Source of the DNA: Chryseosolibacter indicum
GTDB taxonomy: Bacteria > Bacteroidota > Bacteroidia > Cytophagales > Cyclobacteriaceae
Assembly: GCF_018598585.1 (NCBI RefSeq)
Contig: NZ_JAHESD010000008.1
Span: forward strand, 62,001-126,000
DNA length: 64,000 nt
Direction of reading: 5' to 3'
The notes under the pieces were generated by a model. That model saw only the letters and a list, made by a program, of their open reading frames with translations, was not told where the DNA came from and did not search any database. Shown in pieces: positions 1 to 7,290 of the stretch; the stretch's first letter is position 1; every line of letters starts with the position of its first letter. The translations under genes were made by a program, and so were the position numbers.

Positions 1-80
1 GAAGTGATAATAAACTTTGTAAACTTTTTTACAGTTTAGGTGTGTAACTAATGTGTGTTAGCCGAATAACTTAAAGATTA

Positions 81-208
81 GAGCCAGGCTTATGAAACAT
101 CATAAGGCTAAGGTATTACCTGGTTCCCCTGCAGCTTTTACGCGCCAAGACCGGCTCGGGTAGGGCGCATTCGATTTAAAAGGTCGGAAACGAGGATGCG
201 ATTTCCGG
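81..208. ncRNA. Possible structured RNA or leader in the 5' 331 bases
   Basis: The first 331 bases hold no convincing gene, but 81-208 contains three consecutive stem-loops. In the first, GAGCCAGG (81-88) pairs with CCTGGTTC (118-125) with one G:U, enclosing the hairpin CTTATGA (89-95) / TCATAAG (100-106). The second pairs GCGCC (142-146) with GGCGC (164-168) around CCG/CGG. The third pairs CGGAAA (185-190) with TTTCCG (202-207). I could not match it to tmRNA, RNase P, a B12 riboswitch or group II intron domain V. It could be the leader of the small secreted protein that follows, or the 3' end of something outside the window. Strand is unknown. Confidence 0.3.
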
Positions 209-355
209 ATATAGTCTGGTCATTTGTCTGGCTGGTCGCTATTAATAATATATTAGTCAGTCCTTCTAACGAATTAAACTTTTGTTCATCCTTTTGATAA
301 AGGAATTTATTACAGCTGGCATGTACTTATTATGGGTATCCTAAAGAATCATTGT

Positions 356-709
356 ATGAGAATAGCATCATTAATAATAACGTCATTATTTATAGTAATA
401 ATAACGTTCACCGAAAGTATTGCTCAGGATGATACTTTGCTTAAGAACAACAAAGGGAAATTGAATCATAGTAAGAAAGGCGTTGTAGCTGTTGAGCCTG
501 AGGAGATTCCAGTAGATGTAAGGAGAACGTTAAGTGAAAGTGAACAGTATGAAGGATGGGAGGAAGCTGATTTTTATTATGAGAAGCGCAAGAAAATATA
601 TATAGTTTATGTTGGTGATGGTAATGAAGAGCGAGTTTTTCGATTTGATAAAAAGGGAAATCCCATAACAGATCATACGTCTGCGAGGAGAAAGAAGGAT
701 GAATATTAA
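356..709 (+). CDS. Small secreted protein of unknown function
   Basis: A 117-residue protein that I do not recognise with certainty. It opens with a good signal peptide (MRIASLIITSLFIVIITF, then ESIAQ/DD), so it is probably exported to the periplasm. The mature part is charged and short; its GWEEADFYYEKRKKIYIVYV and VFRFDKKGNPI segments look like the strand pairs of PepSY-like periplasmic domains, but this is weak. An ATG at 332 would add eight residues ahead of the signal peptide; I prefer 356 because the signal sequence starts there. A strong hairpin terminator follows the stop codon. Confidence 0.6.
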   Translation: MRIASLIITSLFIVIITFTESIAQDDTLLKNNKGKLNHSKKGVVAVEPEEIPVDVRRTLSESEQYEGWEEADFYYEKRKKIYIVYVGDGNEERVFRFDKKGNPITDHTSARRKKDEY

Positions 710-739
710 AACGAAATATTTAATTTAGAAAGATTGAGG

Positions 740-770
740 AAGCCGGAGTGCAACTACTACTCCGGCTTTT
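740..770. terminator. Bidirectional intrinsic terminator
   Basis: A perfect 10-bp stem, AAGCCGGAGT (740-749) and ACTCCGGCTT (759-768), with a 9-base loop and T-rich flanks. It sits between two convergent genes, the small secreted protein (+) and the FtsX permease (-), and can serve both. Confidence 0.85.
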
Positions 771-780
771 ATAATTATAA

Positions 781-3411
781 CTATTCAGATTTTAATATTT
801 CAGCAGGATTCGTTCTCGCTACTTTAAATGTTTGAGTTCCAATTATGACAAGGGCAAGTAAGAGTACTGCTATAACACCAACGAAAAGCTCGCTGAGATT
901 TAGTGGAGCATGATTGGCAATTTCTGGAAATAATACTTGTTGAAAGAAGAAGTAGATTAGCGGAAGAGCGATAGACGCTGCAATGAGTAGCAATGTTAAA
1001 AAACTCTTGCTAAGTAAATAAAGTAGTCCTCTTTCGCTTGCACCCATCACCTTACGGATACTGATTTCTTTCAGGCGTGTTTCTGTTGTAAAAATTACCA
1101 TTCCAAGTAAACCCACTGAAGCAATACAAATTACCAGCACAGCGAGAAAACCTCCTAATTTCATTGCAGCTTTTAATCCATTGAATGCCTCTTCAATTTG
1201 ATCATCATAAAACTTTGCTTCGAAGGGATGTACAGGATCTATTTTCTTCCAGATGGCTTCCAGCTCGGCATACGTTGCGGGCCAATCAGCTGATAATATC
1301 TTTACATTCAAATGACGTGGCTTTTCTTTCAGGTAGCGTATAATAACTTCCTTGCCTGAGTTATTATTAACCTTGCCATATTCAAAATTCTTTATTACAC
1401 CAATGATGCGTAAATCTTTTCCGTCAACTTTTACTACCTCGCCAATTGCTTTTGCAGGATTTTGTTCTGCAATATTAAATCGCTTTAATACATGTTGGTT
1501 TACGATTACTTCGGTTTCTATTGAGTCCTGCGTGTTCGCGGTAAAATTATTTCCTGCTATTAATTCATGATTATGAAGAGGCAGGTAGTTTTCATCAACA
1601 CTGTTATAGTATACACCAGCAGAGTCTGTTGGATTATTTGGGTTTTTCATGTGAACACCCCAATAATTACCAACACTGGTAACAAGCAATGATTGAGAAA
1701 TGCCTTTTACTTCCGGTAGTTCTGAAAGCTCCTTTATCAGCAATTCTGCTTTATTGTCCTTAAGCGAAATGTTAAGGATGTTGGCTGTTGAAAAGCCAAG
1801 ATCAAATGAAATAAAGTGTTTGTACTGTTTGTAAATGATAAGGGTAGCAGTAATAGCTATGATGGAAAGACTGTATTGAAATACAATAAGTACTTTACGA
1901 AGGGTTAGTCCTTTCAATACAGGCACAGATCCTAAATTCTTTAATACCTGCACGGCATTTATGCGCGAGAAGAACAATGCAGGGAACAACCCAGCCAAAA
2001 CGCCCACCATTATCGCAAATAAAATGAAAAGAAGCACCAATGCAGGAGTAAGTTGTAACTTCAGCATTTGCAGTGATGATTCGAGACTGATAAAATGAGG
2101 TCTGATAACTAAAAATAGTCCGAATGCAACGAGCAATGCCAACAAAGAAATGAATACGGATTCGACAATAAATTGAGATACAACATGACTCTTCAGTGCT
2201 CCAATTGATTTTCTTATTCCTACTTCTCTGGATCTGCGCAACGACCTTGCAATCGAAAGATTGGTATAATTAAAACACGCTGATAATATAACGATAAACG
2301 AAAGGCTGCCTAATATCCATACCACGGTACTCCCTATTGTTGTTCCAATCTGGTTATTCAGGTTTTCGCCAGCCATAATGTTGGTTAAGGGCTGCAGTGC
2401 CAGTTGGATATGTGTATGCTTTATAGTTTTGTCTTCCCGTTCACTTAGTTTATTTAACTCTTGTTGAAAAGTGTTTAGGTCGGCACGCGGTGGCATTAAT
2501 ACGTATGCCCATGTACTCCATATGTTATTCCAGGCCATCTCATGCTTGTTGTTTTTTTCCAGTACTTCACGTGTGCTAAGCGAGGTCAGCATATCAAACT
2601 TGATGTGGGAAAAAGTAGGAACATCTTTTACAATGCCGGTAATGGTGTATTGCTTGTCTTTGAGGTTGATGGTTTTGCCCAGCGCATCAACATCACCAAA
2701 CATCTTCTTTGCCGATTTTTCGGTAAGAACTATGGCAAAGGGTTGCTTCAGTGCTGTTGCAGGATTACCCTGAAGCAATTCAAAAGAGAATACTTTAAAT
2801 ACGGCTTCATTTGCCCAAAAGCCTGATAAAGGAATAGTCTTATCATTATAAGAAACATCACCGTTAAATGCCCAGCCAAATATGGCCACGTCTTCTATTC
2901 CGGAAAATTCTTCTTTAATTGCCTTTGCAGCTTTCAACGATGTTGTTGCCATAAAGCTATTGTCTTTATGGTCGAGGAATTGATATTTTGAAATAATCCT
3001 GTAAATGCGATCGTGGTTCTCGTGAAAACGGTCATACGAAAACAGATCCCACAACATGCTAATCATAATAAGACCCACCGACATACTTATGGATAAACCA
3101 ACGATGTTGATACTTGAGAACAACTTGTTACGAACGATATTTCGTCCTGATGTTTTGATGTAGCTAACTAGCATGATGAAATGAATTAAAAGGTTGATGA
3201 ACTCGGGTTTGCGGATAGTATATAGTCTGAAGAATTTTAAGACATCAATAACATAAATGATCCTGGCACGTGCGATACTCTTGTTTTTTAGATTCCTTCT
3301 GAAATATTCATTCAAGTCGCCTTCCAGGTCTTCAAGCAGTTCTGGTTTGCAATACCAGGCCAACAAGCGCTGTGCCCAACGGGGAGGATGAGGGTCTTTT
3401 TGCTTTTTCAT
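781..3411 (-). CDS. FtsX/MacB-type ABC transporter permease with N-terminal prefix domain
   Basis: An 876-residue inner-membrane permease. Residues 1-70 are a cytosolic prefix region (PPRWAQRLLAWYCKPELLED and following), as in permeases encoded beside PadR regulators. A MacB-type first TM helix (near 95-120), a large periplasmic domain and three-TM blocks follow, arranged as two FtsX halves. The repeated cytosolic motif RSLRRSREVGIRKSIGA / ETRLKEISIRKVMGAS is the hallmark of FtsX modules. No ATPase lies nearby, so it must use one encoded elsewhere if it works as a transporter. The PadR gene is directly upstream; its stop and this start overlap as ATGA, so the two are co-transcribed. The substrate cannot be read from sequence; peptide, lipid or drug export is usual for MacB relatives. 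Confidence 0.9.
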   Translation of the reverse strand: MKKQKDPHPPRWAQRLLAWYCKPELLEDLEGDLNEYFRRNLKNKSIARARIIYVIDVLKFFRLYTIRKPEFINLLIHFIMLVSYIKTSGRNIVRNKLFSSINIVGLSISMSVGLIMISMLWDLFSYDRFHENHDRIYRIISKYQFLDHKDNSFMATTSLKAAKAIKEEFSGIEDVAIFGWAFNGDVSYNDKTIPLSGFWANEAVFKVFSFELLQGNPATALKQPFAIVLTEKSAKKMFGDVDALGKTINLKDKQYTITGIVKDVPTFSHIKFDMLTSLSTREVLEKNNKHEMAWNNIWSTWAYVLMPPRADLNTFQQELNKLSEREDKTIKHTHIQLALQPLTNIMAGENLNNQIGTTIGSTVVWILGSLSFIVILSACFNYTNLSIARSLRRSREVGIRKSIGALKSHVVSQFIVESVFISLLALLVAFGLFLVIRPHFISLESSLQMLKLQLTPALVLLFILFAIMVGVLAGLFPALFFSRINAVQVLKNLGSVPVLKGLTLRKVLIVFQYSLSIIAITATLIIYKQYKHFISFDLGFSTANILNISLKDNKAELLIKELSELPEVKGISQSLLVTSVGNYWGVHMKNPNNPTDSAGVYYNSVDENYLPLHNHELIAGNNFTANTQDSIETEVIVNQHVLKRFNIAEQNPAKAIGEVVKVDGKDLRIIGVIKNFEYGKVNNNSGKEVIIRYLKEKPRHLNVKILSADWPATYAELEAIWKKIDPVHPFEAKFYDDQIEEAFNGLKAAMKLGGFLAVLVICIASVGLLGMVIFTTETRLKEISIRKVMGASERGLLYLLSKSFLTLLLIAASIALPLIYFFFQQVLFPEIANHAPLNLSELFVGVIAVLLLALVIIGTQTFKVARTNPAEILKSE

Positions 3412-3743
3412 CAGATGGCTTTAAAACCGAAATCAGGAATAAGACTCCAAAGTTGATCACGCACTTCTTTTGCTTTTAGAAGCGATGCCTTGCCCGCATT
3501 GGTAACTGTGTAGTATCTTTTTCTTTTGCCTCCCCTTACATTGGTAGCTTCGCCGAGTGAACTTTTCACAAGTCCTTTATCTTCAAGTCTGTTCAATACA
3601 GCATGAACTACACCCAACTTCACTTCGCGGCCTGTGTACTTTGTCAATTCATCGCAGATGCCTACGCTATAAGCATCATTAACAAGTGCGGCTACCGTAA
3701 GCAATACAAGTTCTTCAAACTCACCCAGGTTTGAACCTTTCAT
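3411..3743 (-). CDS. PadR family transcriptional regulator
   Basis: A 110-residue winged-helix repressor of the PadR type. The region LGVVHAVLNRLEDKGLVKSS is the recognition helix and wing approach, and VRGGKRKRYYTVTNAGKASL is the wing typical of PadR. The length matches the short PadR subfamily, which has little beyond the HTH and one dimerisation helix. It overlaps the FtsX permease gene by four bases, so it probably controls its own operon. Two copies of TGTATGTAA in its upstream region are candidate operators. The inducer is unknown. Confidence 0.92.
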   Translation of the reverse strand: MKGSNLGEFEELVLLTVAALVNDAYSVGICDELTKYTGREVKLGVVHAVLNRLEDKGLVKSSLGEATNVRGGKRKRYYTVTNAGKASLLKAKEVRDQLWSLIPDFGFKAI

Positions 3744-3770
3744 ACGTGTTCTTTTTATTAATTACGTAAA

Positions 3771-3812
3771 TGTATGTAAAATGGTTGATATTAATTCTAT
3801 ATTTGTATGTAA
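3771..3812. promoter_or_regulatory. Candidate PadR operator: direct repeat TGTATGTAA
   Basis: TGTATGTAA occurs at 3771-3779 and again at 3804-3812, exactly 33 bases apart or about three helical turns, in the region upstream of the padR start (3743, minus strand). The repeats are visible; the role as operator for autoregulation is inferred from position and from how PadR repressors usually act. Confidence 0.4.
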
Positions 3813-3818
3813 TATTGT

Positions 3819-3886
3819 GGATGCTGGGAATTGGATGCTGGATTCTTGATACCGGATTCTTGAATCTGGAAACTTGATGCTGGGAA
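3819..3886. repeat. Dispersed degenerate repeat with GATGCTGG / GATTCTTGA units
   Basis: This stretch repeats GGATGCTGG three times and GGATTCTTGA-like units twice. Similar strings occur at 4886-4934 (inside the ada upstream region) and 6892-6926 (just after the alkA-type gene), all intergenic. They look like a lineage-specific low-complexity intergenic repeat rather than coding DNA. Function unknown. Confidence 0.5.
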
Positions 3887-3938
3887 CAACCTTAAGCCTT
3901 TAGCTTTAAACAATCGAACTGAGTTGTTGCAAGTTTTG

Positions 3939-3983
3939 AGGTTTCAGGTTACACGTTGTTAAAAGGTTAAAAACCTGAAACCT
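3939..3983. repeat. 12-bp perfect inverted repeat after the MGMT gene
   Basis: AGGTTTCAGGTT (3939-3950) and AACCTGAAACCT (3972-3983) are perfect complements with a 21-base spacer. The hairpin lies just downstream of the minus-strand MGMT gene, where a terminator is expected, but no T-run follows on either strand. It may stabilise the mRNA 3' end or be part of the neighbouring repeat family. Confidence 0.45.
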
Positions 3984-4010
3984 GTAACAACCTAACCCTG
4001 AACCCCGAAC

Positions 4011-4871
4011 TCAGAACCGACTTTCCCCCTTCGCCATTTCCCAGCCTATCATGCTCTTCTTGCGTGCTGATGCCCACCGGTATTCACCGAGGATGCCATC
4101 CTTGCGTATCACGCGGTGGCAGGGGATGAGGTAGGCAATGTGGTTAGAGCCAACGGCTGAGCCCACGGCCTGCATCGCTTTTGGTTTTTCAATAAGCTGT
4201 GCAATGTCTTTATACGTTGTTATGTGGCCTGATGGAATGCGGAGTAATGCCTCCCAGACTTTTACCTGGAAGTTGGTACCCTTTACAAATACATGAAGTT
4301 TCTTGGTGGTGTTGGCCTGAAGAAATATCTGGTTGATAAACTCTTGTGTAAGTTGCTGGTTCTGATGGAAGACAGAGTTATGCCAATATGCTTTCATCTC
4401 TTCCAATGATGTACGCTGATCTTCGTCCGATAATAAAAACGACATCCAGCATATTCCTCTTTCGGTAACACCAATAAGACAAATACCAAATGGGGTAGGA
4501 TGAAAGCCATACTCGATTTGAATACCGGAACCATGAAGTTTATATTCATGTGGTGTTACAGCTTCAAGGGTGGTAAACAGGTCGAACACGCGCGATTGGC
4601 TGGAAAGCCCTGCTGATTCAGCTGCTTCCAAAATGTTTTTAGATGCCAGAAGTTTATCTTTCAGGTAATCAACGGTAAGGTATTGAAGAAACCGCTTGGG
4701 ACTGATGCCGGCCCATTCGGTGAAGATGCGCTGAAAGTGAAAAGGACTCAGGTGTACTTTCTCTGCTACCTCATCAAGGTCAGGCTGGCTCATAAAATTC
4801 GCTTCAAGGTATTTTATCGCCTGCTCTATGCGTAGGTAATTGATATGGTGCTGTTCAGATGTCAATGGCAT
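4011..4871 (-). CDS. ada: AraC-HTH / methylated-DNA-[protein]-cysteine S-methyltransferase (Ada without zinc domain)
   Basis: A 286-residue protein with an AraC-type helix-turn-helix (about 15-105: IEQAIKYLEANF, LDEVAEKVHLSPFHFQRIF) followed by an O6-alkylguanine transferase domain ending in IPCHRVI; the acceptor is Cys251. It transfers the alkyl group from O6-alkylguanine to itself and may regulate its operon. Full-length Ada of about 350 residues also has an N-terminal zinc/phosphotriester domain, absent here; a matching domain is encoded separately just upstream. A longer reading to 5000 is open, but those 43 codons run through the intergenic GATTCTTGAT-type repeat, so I start at ATG 4871. 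The last gene of the alkylation-repair cluster. Confidence 0.92.
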   Translation of the reverse strand: MPLTSEQHHINYLRIEQAIKYLEANFMSQPDLDEVAEKVHLSPFHFQRIFTEWAGISPKRFLQYLTVDYLKDKLLASKNILEAAESAGLSSQSRVFDLFTTLEAVTPHEYKLHGSGIQIEYGFHPTPFGICLIGVTERGICWMSFLLSDEDQRTSLEEMKAYWHNSVFHQNQQLTQEFINQIFLQANTTKKLHVFVKGTNFQVKVWEALLRIPSGHITTYKDIAQLIEKPKAMQAVGSAVGSNHIAYLIPCHRVIRKDGILGEYRWASARKKSMIGWEMAKGESRF

Positions 4872-4885
4872 ACAAAGATAATTTA

Positions 4886-4934
4886 GATTCTGAATACTCG
4901 ATTCTCGATGCTGGTTTCTTGATTCTTGGTCTTG
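4886..4934. repeat. Second copy of the GATGCTGG / GATTCTTG repeat
   Basis: GATTCT..., CGATGCTGG and TTTCTTGATTCTTGG units resemble 3819-3886 and 6892-6926. It lies between the two ada-like genes and argues against extending the MGMT gene upstream. Confidence 0.45.
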
Positions 4935-4987
4935 TAAAGATGTGGTACGTGTTATTGAAGTGAAACCCGTTTCTTGTGATTCTTCCC

Positions 4988-5215
4988 TTACGGGGAACAT
5001 CTTTTACACGCCCTGAATCCTTGCTGCAATGCTTCTTCAACAGAGGTGAAAAAGATTCGGTTTTGCTTTTTCATTCGCTTACCCGATGAACAGTTGAGCT
5101 TGCCATATATTTTCAACTTGATGTTGCCGGCTATGGCAATTTTACCCGATCGTATCAATCGCCATACTTCTTTCTCGGTAAGATGTTGATGGAGGTACAT
5201 GTTATTGGGCATCAT
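4988..5215 (-). CDS. Stand-alone Ada metal-binding domain protein
   Basis: A protein of about 75 residues resembling the Ada N-terminal zinc domain. The diagnostic run is IAGNIKLKIYGKLNCSSGKR, then NRIFFTSVEEALQQGFRACK and RCSP at the end. Three cysteines are visible, one in KLNCSSGKR and two in the terminal CKRC, where full-length Ada uses four, so one ligand would have to differ. In Ada this domain takes methyl groups from DNA phosphotriesters; whether this form repairs DNA or only senses damage is unknown. ATGs at 5236, 5215, 5212 and 5200 are possible; 5215 overlaps the oxygenase stop, 5200 follows it directly. Co-transcribed with the oxygenase and the MGMT gene. Confidence 0.8.
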   Translation of the reverse strand: MMPNNMYLHQHLTEKEVWRLIRSGKIAIAGNIKLKIYGKLNCSSGKRMKKQNRIFFTSVEEALQQGFRACKRCSP

Positions 5216-5900
5216 GAAAAATAATTCCAAGGGCATAACGCCTTCCGGATGTTACGGTACTCACACCGTGTTTCATGTTTGCGCGGTAGTATCCTTTGCT
5301 GCCCTTTGCAGGACGGAAATTTGTTGTGAAGATCAGCGCATCTCCCGCATCTAATTTCAATACATGCGCCCTCGACTGCGCTCTCGGTATTTGTTCTGTC
5401 ATCACAAACTCGCCGCCTTCATAATCCTTTCCTTCCTGGTTAAGAACAAAGAGTATCTGAAAAGGAAAATACAACACTCCGTACAGATCCTGATGTAATG
5501 TATTGTACCCGCCTGCCTCATAGGTTAAGATCAAAGGTGTTGGTCGCAATTGATTTACCGCATGACAGCTCTTTATAAAAGTATCATGATCCAACGGGTA
5601 TTGATTGTCGATTTGTAAATGCTGCATCCATGCATTAGCCAGCGTTGCAAGGGGAGTATAGAGTTCGTTTCGCAGTTGTTGAATAAGCGCAGGAAGCGGA
5701 TAACTGAAATATTTATATTCTCCCTTACCAAAACGATAGCGTTCCATTACAATGGTATTGCGGTAGCGAGCCGTTGCGTGATAACCCTCAATAAGACTAC
5801 CACAATCTTCTTTTGAGAGCGCGTTTTTTATTTTTGCAAAACCATGTTCATTCAAATCCTGATAAAGCAATTTCCAATCAAGTAATTCCAGGTTTGTCAT
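5202..5900 (-). CDS. 2OG-Fe(II) oxygenase in the alkylation-repair locus
   Basis: A 232-residue Fe(II)/2-oxoglutarate dioxygenase. The facial triad can be read: H-x-D in GGYNTLHQDLYG, the distal His in NMKHGVSTVTSGRRYAL, and the following Arg that binds 2-oxoglutarate. The fold resembles the prolyl-4-hydroxylase-like group rather than classical AlkB, whose NxYxxGxxxxxxHxD signature is not evident. The substrate is not known; it is first in an operon with an Ada zinc domain and an MGMT protein and divergent from an AlkA-type glycosylase, so a role in repairing alkylated DNA or in the response to it is a reasonable inference. Confidence 0.85.
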   Translation of the reverse strand: MTNLELLDWKLLYQDLNEHGFAKIKNALSKEDCGSLIEGYHATARYRNTIVMERYRFGKGEYKYFSYPLPALIQQLRNELYTPLATLANAWMQHLQIDNQYPLDHDTFIKSCHAVNQLRPTPLILTYEAGGYNTLHQDLYGVLYFPFQILFVLNQEGKDYEGGEFVMTEQIPRAQSRAHVLKLDAGDALIFTTNFRPAKGSKGYYRANMKHGVSTVTSGRRYALGIIFHDAQ

Positions 5901-6011
5901 CGCTATAATTTTTAAGTAAAGATGGAAGTGGCTAACGCGTTTCTCAACCCGAATCTTGCTAACCTTTAGTCTGTATTTGTATTTACCTAAAGAAACCAGC
6001 TACTTTGCTGT

Positions 6012-6893
6012 ATGTCGAAAATGCAACTGTCACTGCCGGAAGAATTTGATTTTAATCTTAACCTGGAGTTTCTGAAGCGCTCGCCTCGCGAACTGCTGCA
6101 TCAGGTTGAGAACGACACGGTACTTAAAGCGTTAAAGTTTAATGATGAAAAAATGCTTTGCAGAATCCGCTGTAGCGGGAAGACATTGATTGTTGAATTT
6201 CTTAATGGCGAGCCAACATCATCAGCGAAAGATTGGATCAGAGCCTATGTTCAGGAATGGTTTGACCTGGAGACGGACTTAAAACCGTTTTATGCATTGG
6301 CAGCAAAAGATAAATTACTCCAACCACTTGTCGATAAATTTTATGGTTACAGAATTATGGGCCAGCCCGATCTTTTCGAATCGCTTGTATGGGCTGTATT
6401 GGGTCAGCAGATTAACTTACAATTTGCCTACACGCTGAAAGCAAGATTTGTTGAGAAGTTTGGCGAACGCTTATTCTGGAATAATGAATCGTTCTATCTC
6501 TTTCCAACAGCCAAGCTGGTAACCACACTTAATGATGACGTACTGTTACCCCTTCAGTTCTCACGACAAAAAAGTAAGTATACCATTACCATTGCCGAAG
6601 CTTTTGCATCCGGCGAAATCTCCAAAGAAAAGCTGGCAGGGCTTCCGTTGGTGGAAGCCAAAGAACAGCTAATAAAGATCAAAGGTGTCGGCAACTGGAC
6701 CGCCAACTATGCCTTAATGAAAACCTTTCGCTATCCTGATGCCTTCCCCCTGGAAGATGCGGGCATCCATAACGCCATCAAAAATCTCAAGAAGATGGAC
6801 CGCAAACCAACCCTCGACGAGGTGAAGAAGATATTCAAGAAATACAAGGGCTGGGAGGCGTATGCTACGCTGTATCTATGGAAAAGCCTTTGA
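6012..6893 (+). CDS. alkA: DNA-3-methyladenine glycosylase II (AlkA-like)
   Basis: A 293-residue HhH-GPD glycosylase. The helix-hairpin-helix LIKIKGVGNWTANYALM lies at about 220-236 and the catalytic aspartate is Asp249 in FPLEDAGIHNAI, equivalent to Asp238 of E. coli AlkA. An N-terminal AlkA-type beta domain (about 10-90) precedes FESLVWAVLGQQINLQFAYT, the conserved helix of the family. It removes 3-methyladenine and other alkylated bases, leaving abasic sites. Transcribed divergently from the oxygenase/Ada genes, with 111 bases between the starts that could hold a shared regulatory region. Confidence 0.93.
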   Translation: MSKMQLSLPEEFDFNLNLEFLKRSPRELLHQVENDTVLKALKFNDEKMLCRIRCSGKTLIVEFLNGEPTSSAKDWIRAYVQEWFDLETDLKPFYALAAKDKLLQPLVDKFYGYRIMGQPDLFESLVWAVLGQQINLQFAYTLKARFVEKFGERLFWNNESFYLFPTAKLVTTLNDDVLLPLQFSRQKSKYTITIAEAFASGEISKEKLAGLPLVEAKEQLIKIKGVGNWTANYALMKTFRYPDAFPLEDAGIHNAIKNLKKMDRKPTLDEVKKIFKKYKGWEAYATLYLWKSL

Positions 6894-6985
6894 TGCTCGA
6901 TTCCGATGACTGGATTCTTGCATCTTAAACTGCTCGCCCTCCTTAAGATTGCTTGTAGGTACGGGAGTGCCTCTAAATTGAGAAC

Positions 6986-7108
6986 CATGGTGATAGGGTG
7001 GTGATAGGGTCTTGGTTCGGATAACATAGGGAAAAACCGCCTTTTTACCGATAAAACACCCTATTTTCCCTGTTTTTGCCCTATTTCACCATGAAATCCG
7101 AACCGAAG
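6986..7108. repeat. Two interlocked inverted repeats in a 397-base gene-free stretch
   Basis: The gap 6894-7290 has no credible gene. Bases 6892-6926 are a third copy of the GATGCTCGATTCC/GGATTCTTG repeat. Further on, CATGGTGATAGGG (6986-6998) is complementary to CCCTATTTCACCATG (7079-7093, two extra Ts), and CTTGGTTCGGAT (7011-7022) to ATCCGAACCGAAG (7096-7108, one extra G). The pairs are crossed (A, B, A', B'), as in a pseudoknot or a rearranged repeat. GTGATAGGGTG is also tandemly duplicated (6990-7010). I see nothing definite in 7109-7290. Confidence 0.45.
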
Positions 7109-7290
7109 GTACTCTGATGGCGGTTGGTACCTGCTTCTATCCGACAATTTGATGAATCCTGACCGAAGGCGGTCGTCCTGGTCCGGCATTGGACATCAGT
7201 ACTTTTAGATAACGTGTAATGCGCTCTATCTGGCGTGCAAGTACGTGGCATACTTGTTGGATTGGGGGGTGATAAAATAAATAGACTCCT

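Noticed and set aside
81-125. Group II intron domain V, because of GAGCC...GGTTC
   Set aside because: The length, bulge position and tetraloop do not match the 34-base domain V, and no intron ORF or other domains are present.
4855-5040. Minus-strand frame between the MGMT and zinc-domain genes
   Set aside because: Translated from the GATTCTTGAT-type repeat in a different frame; no family resemblance.
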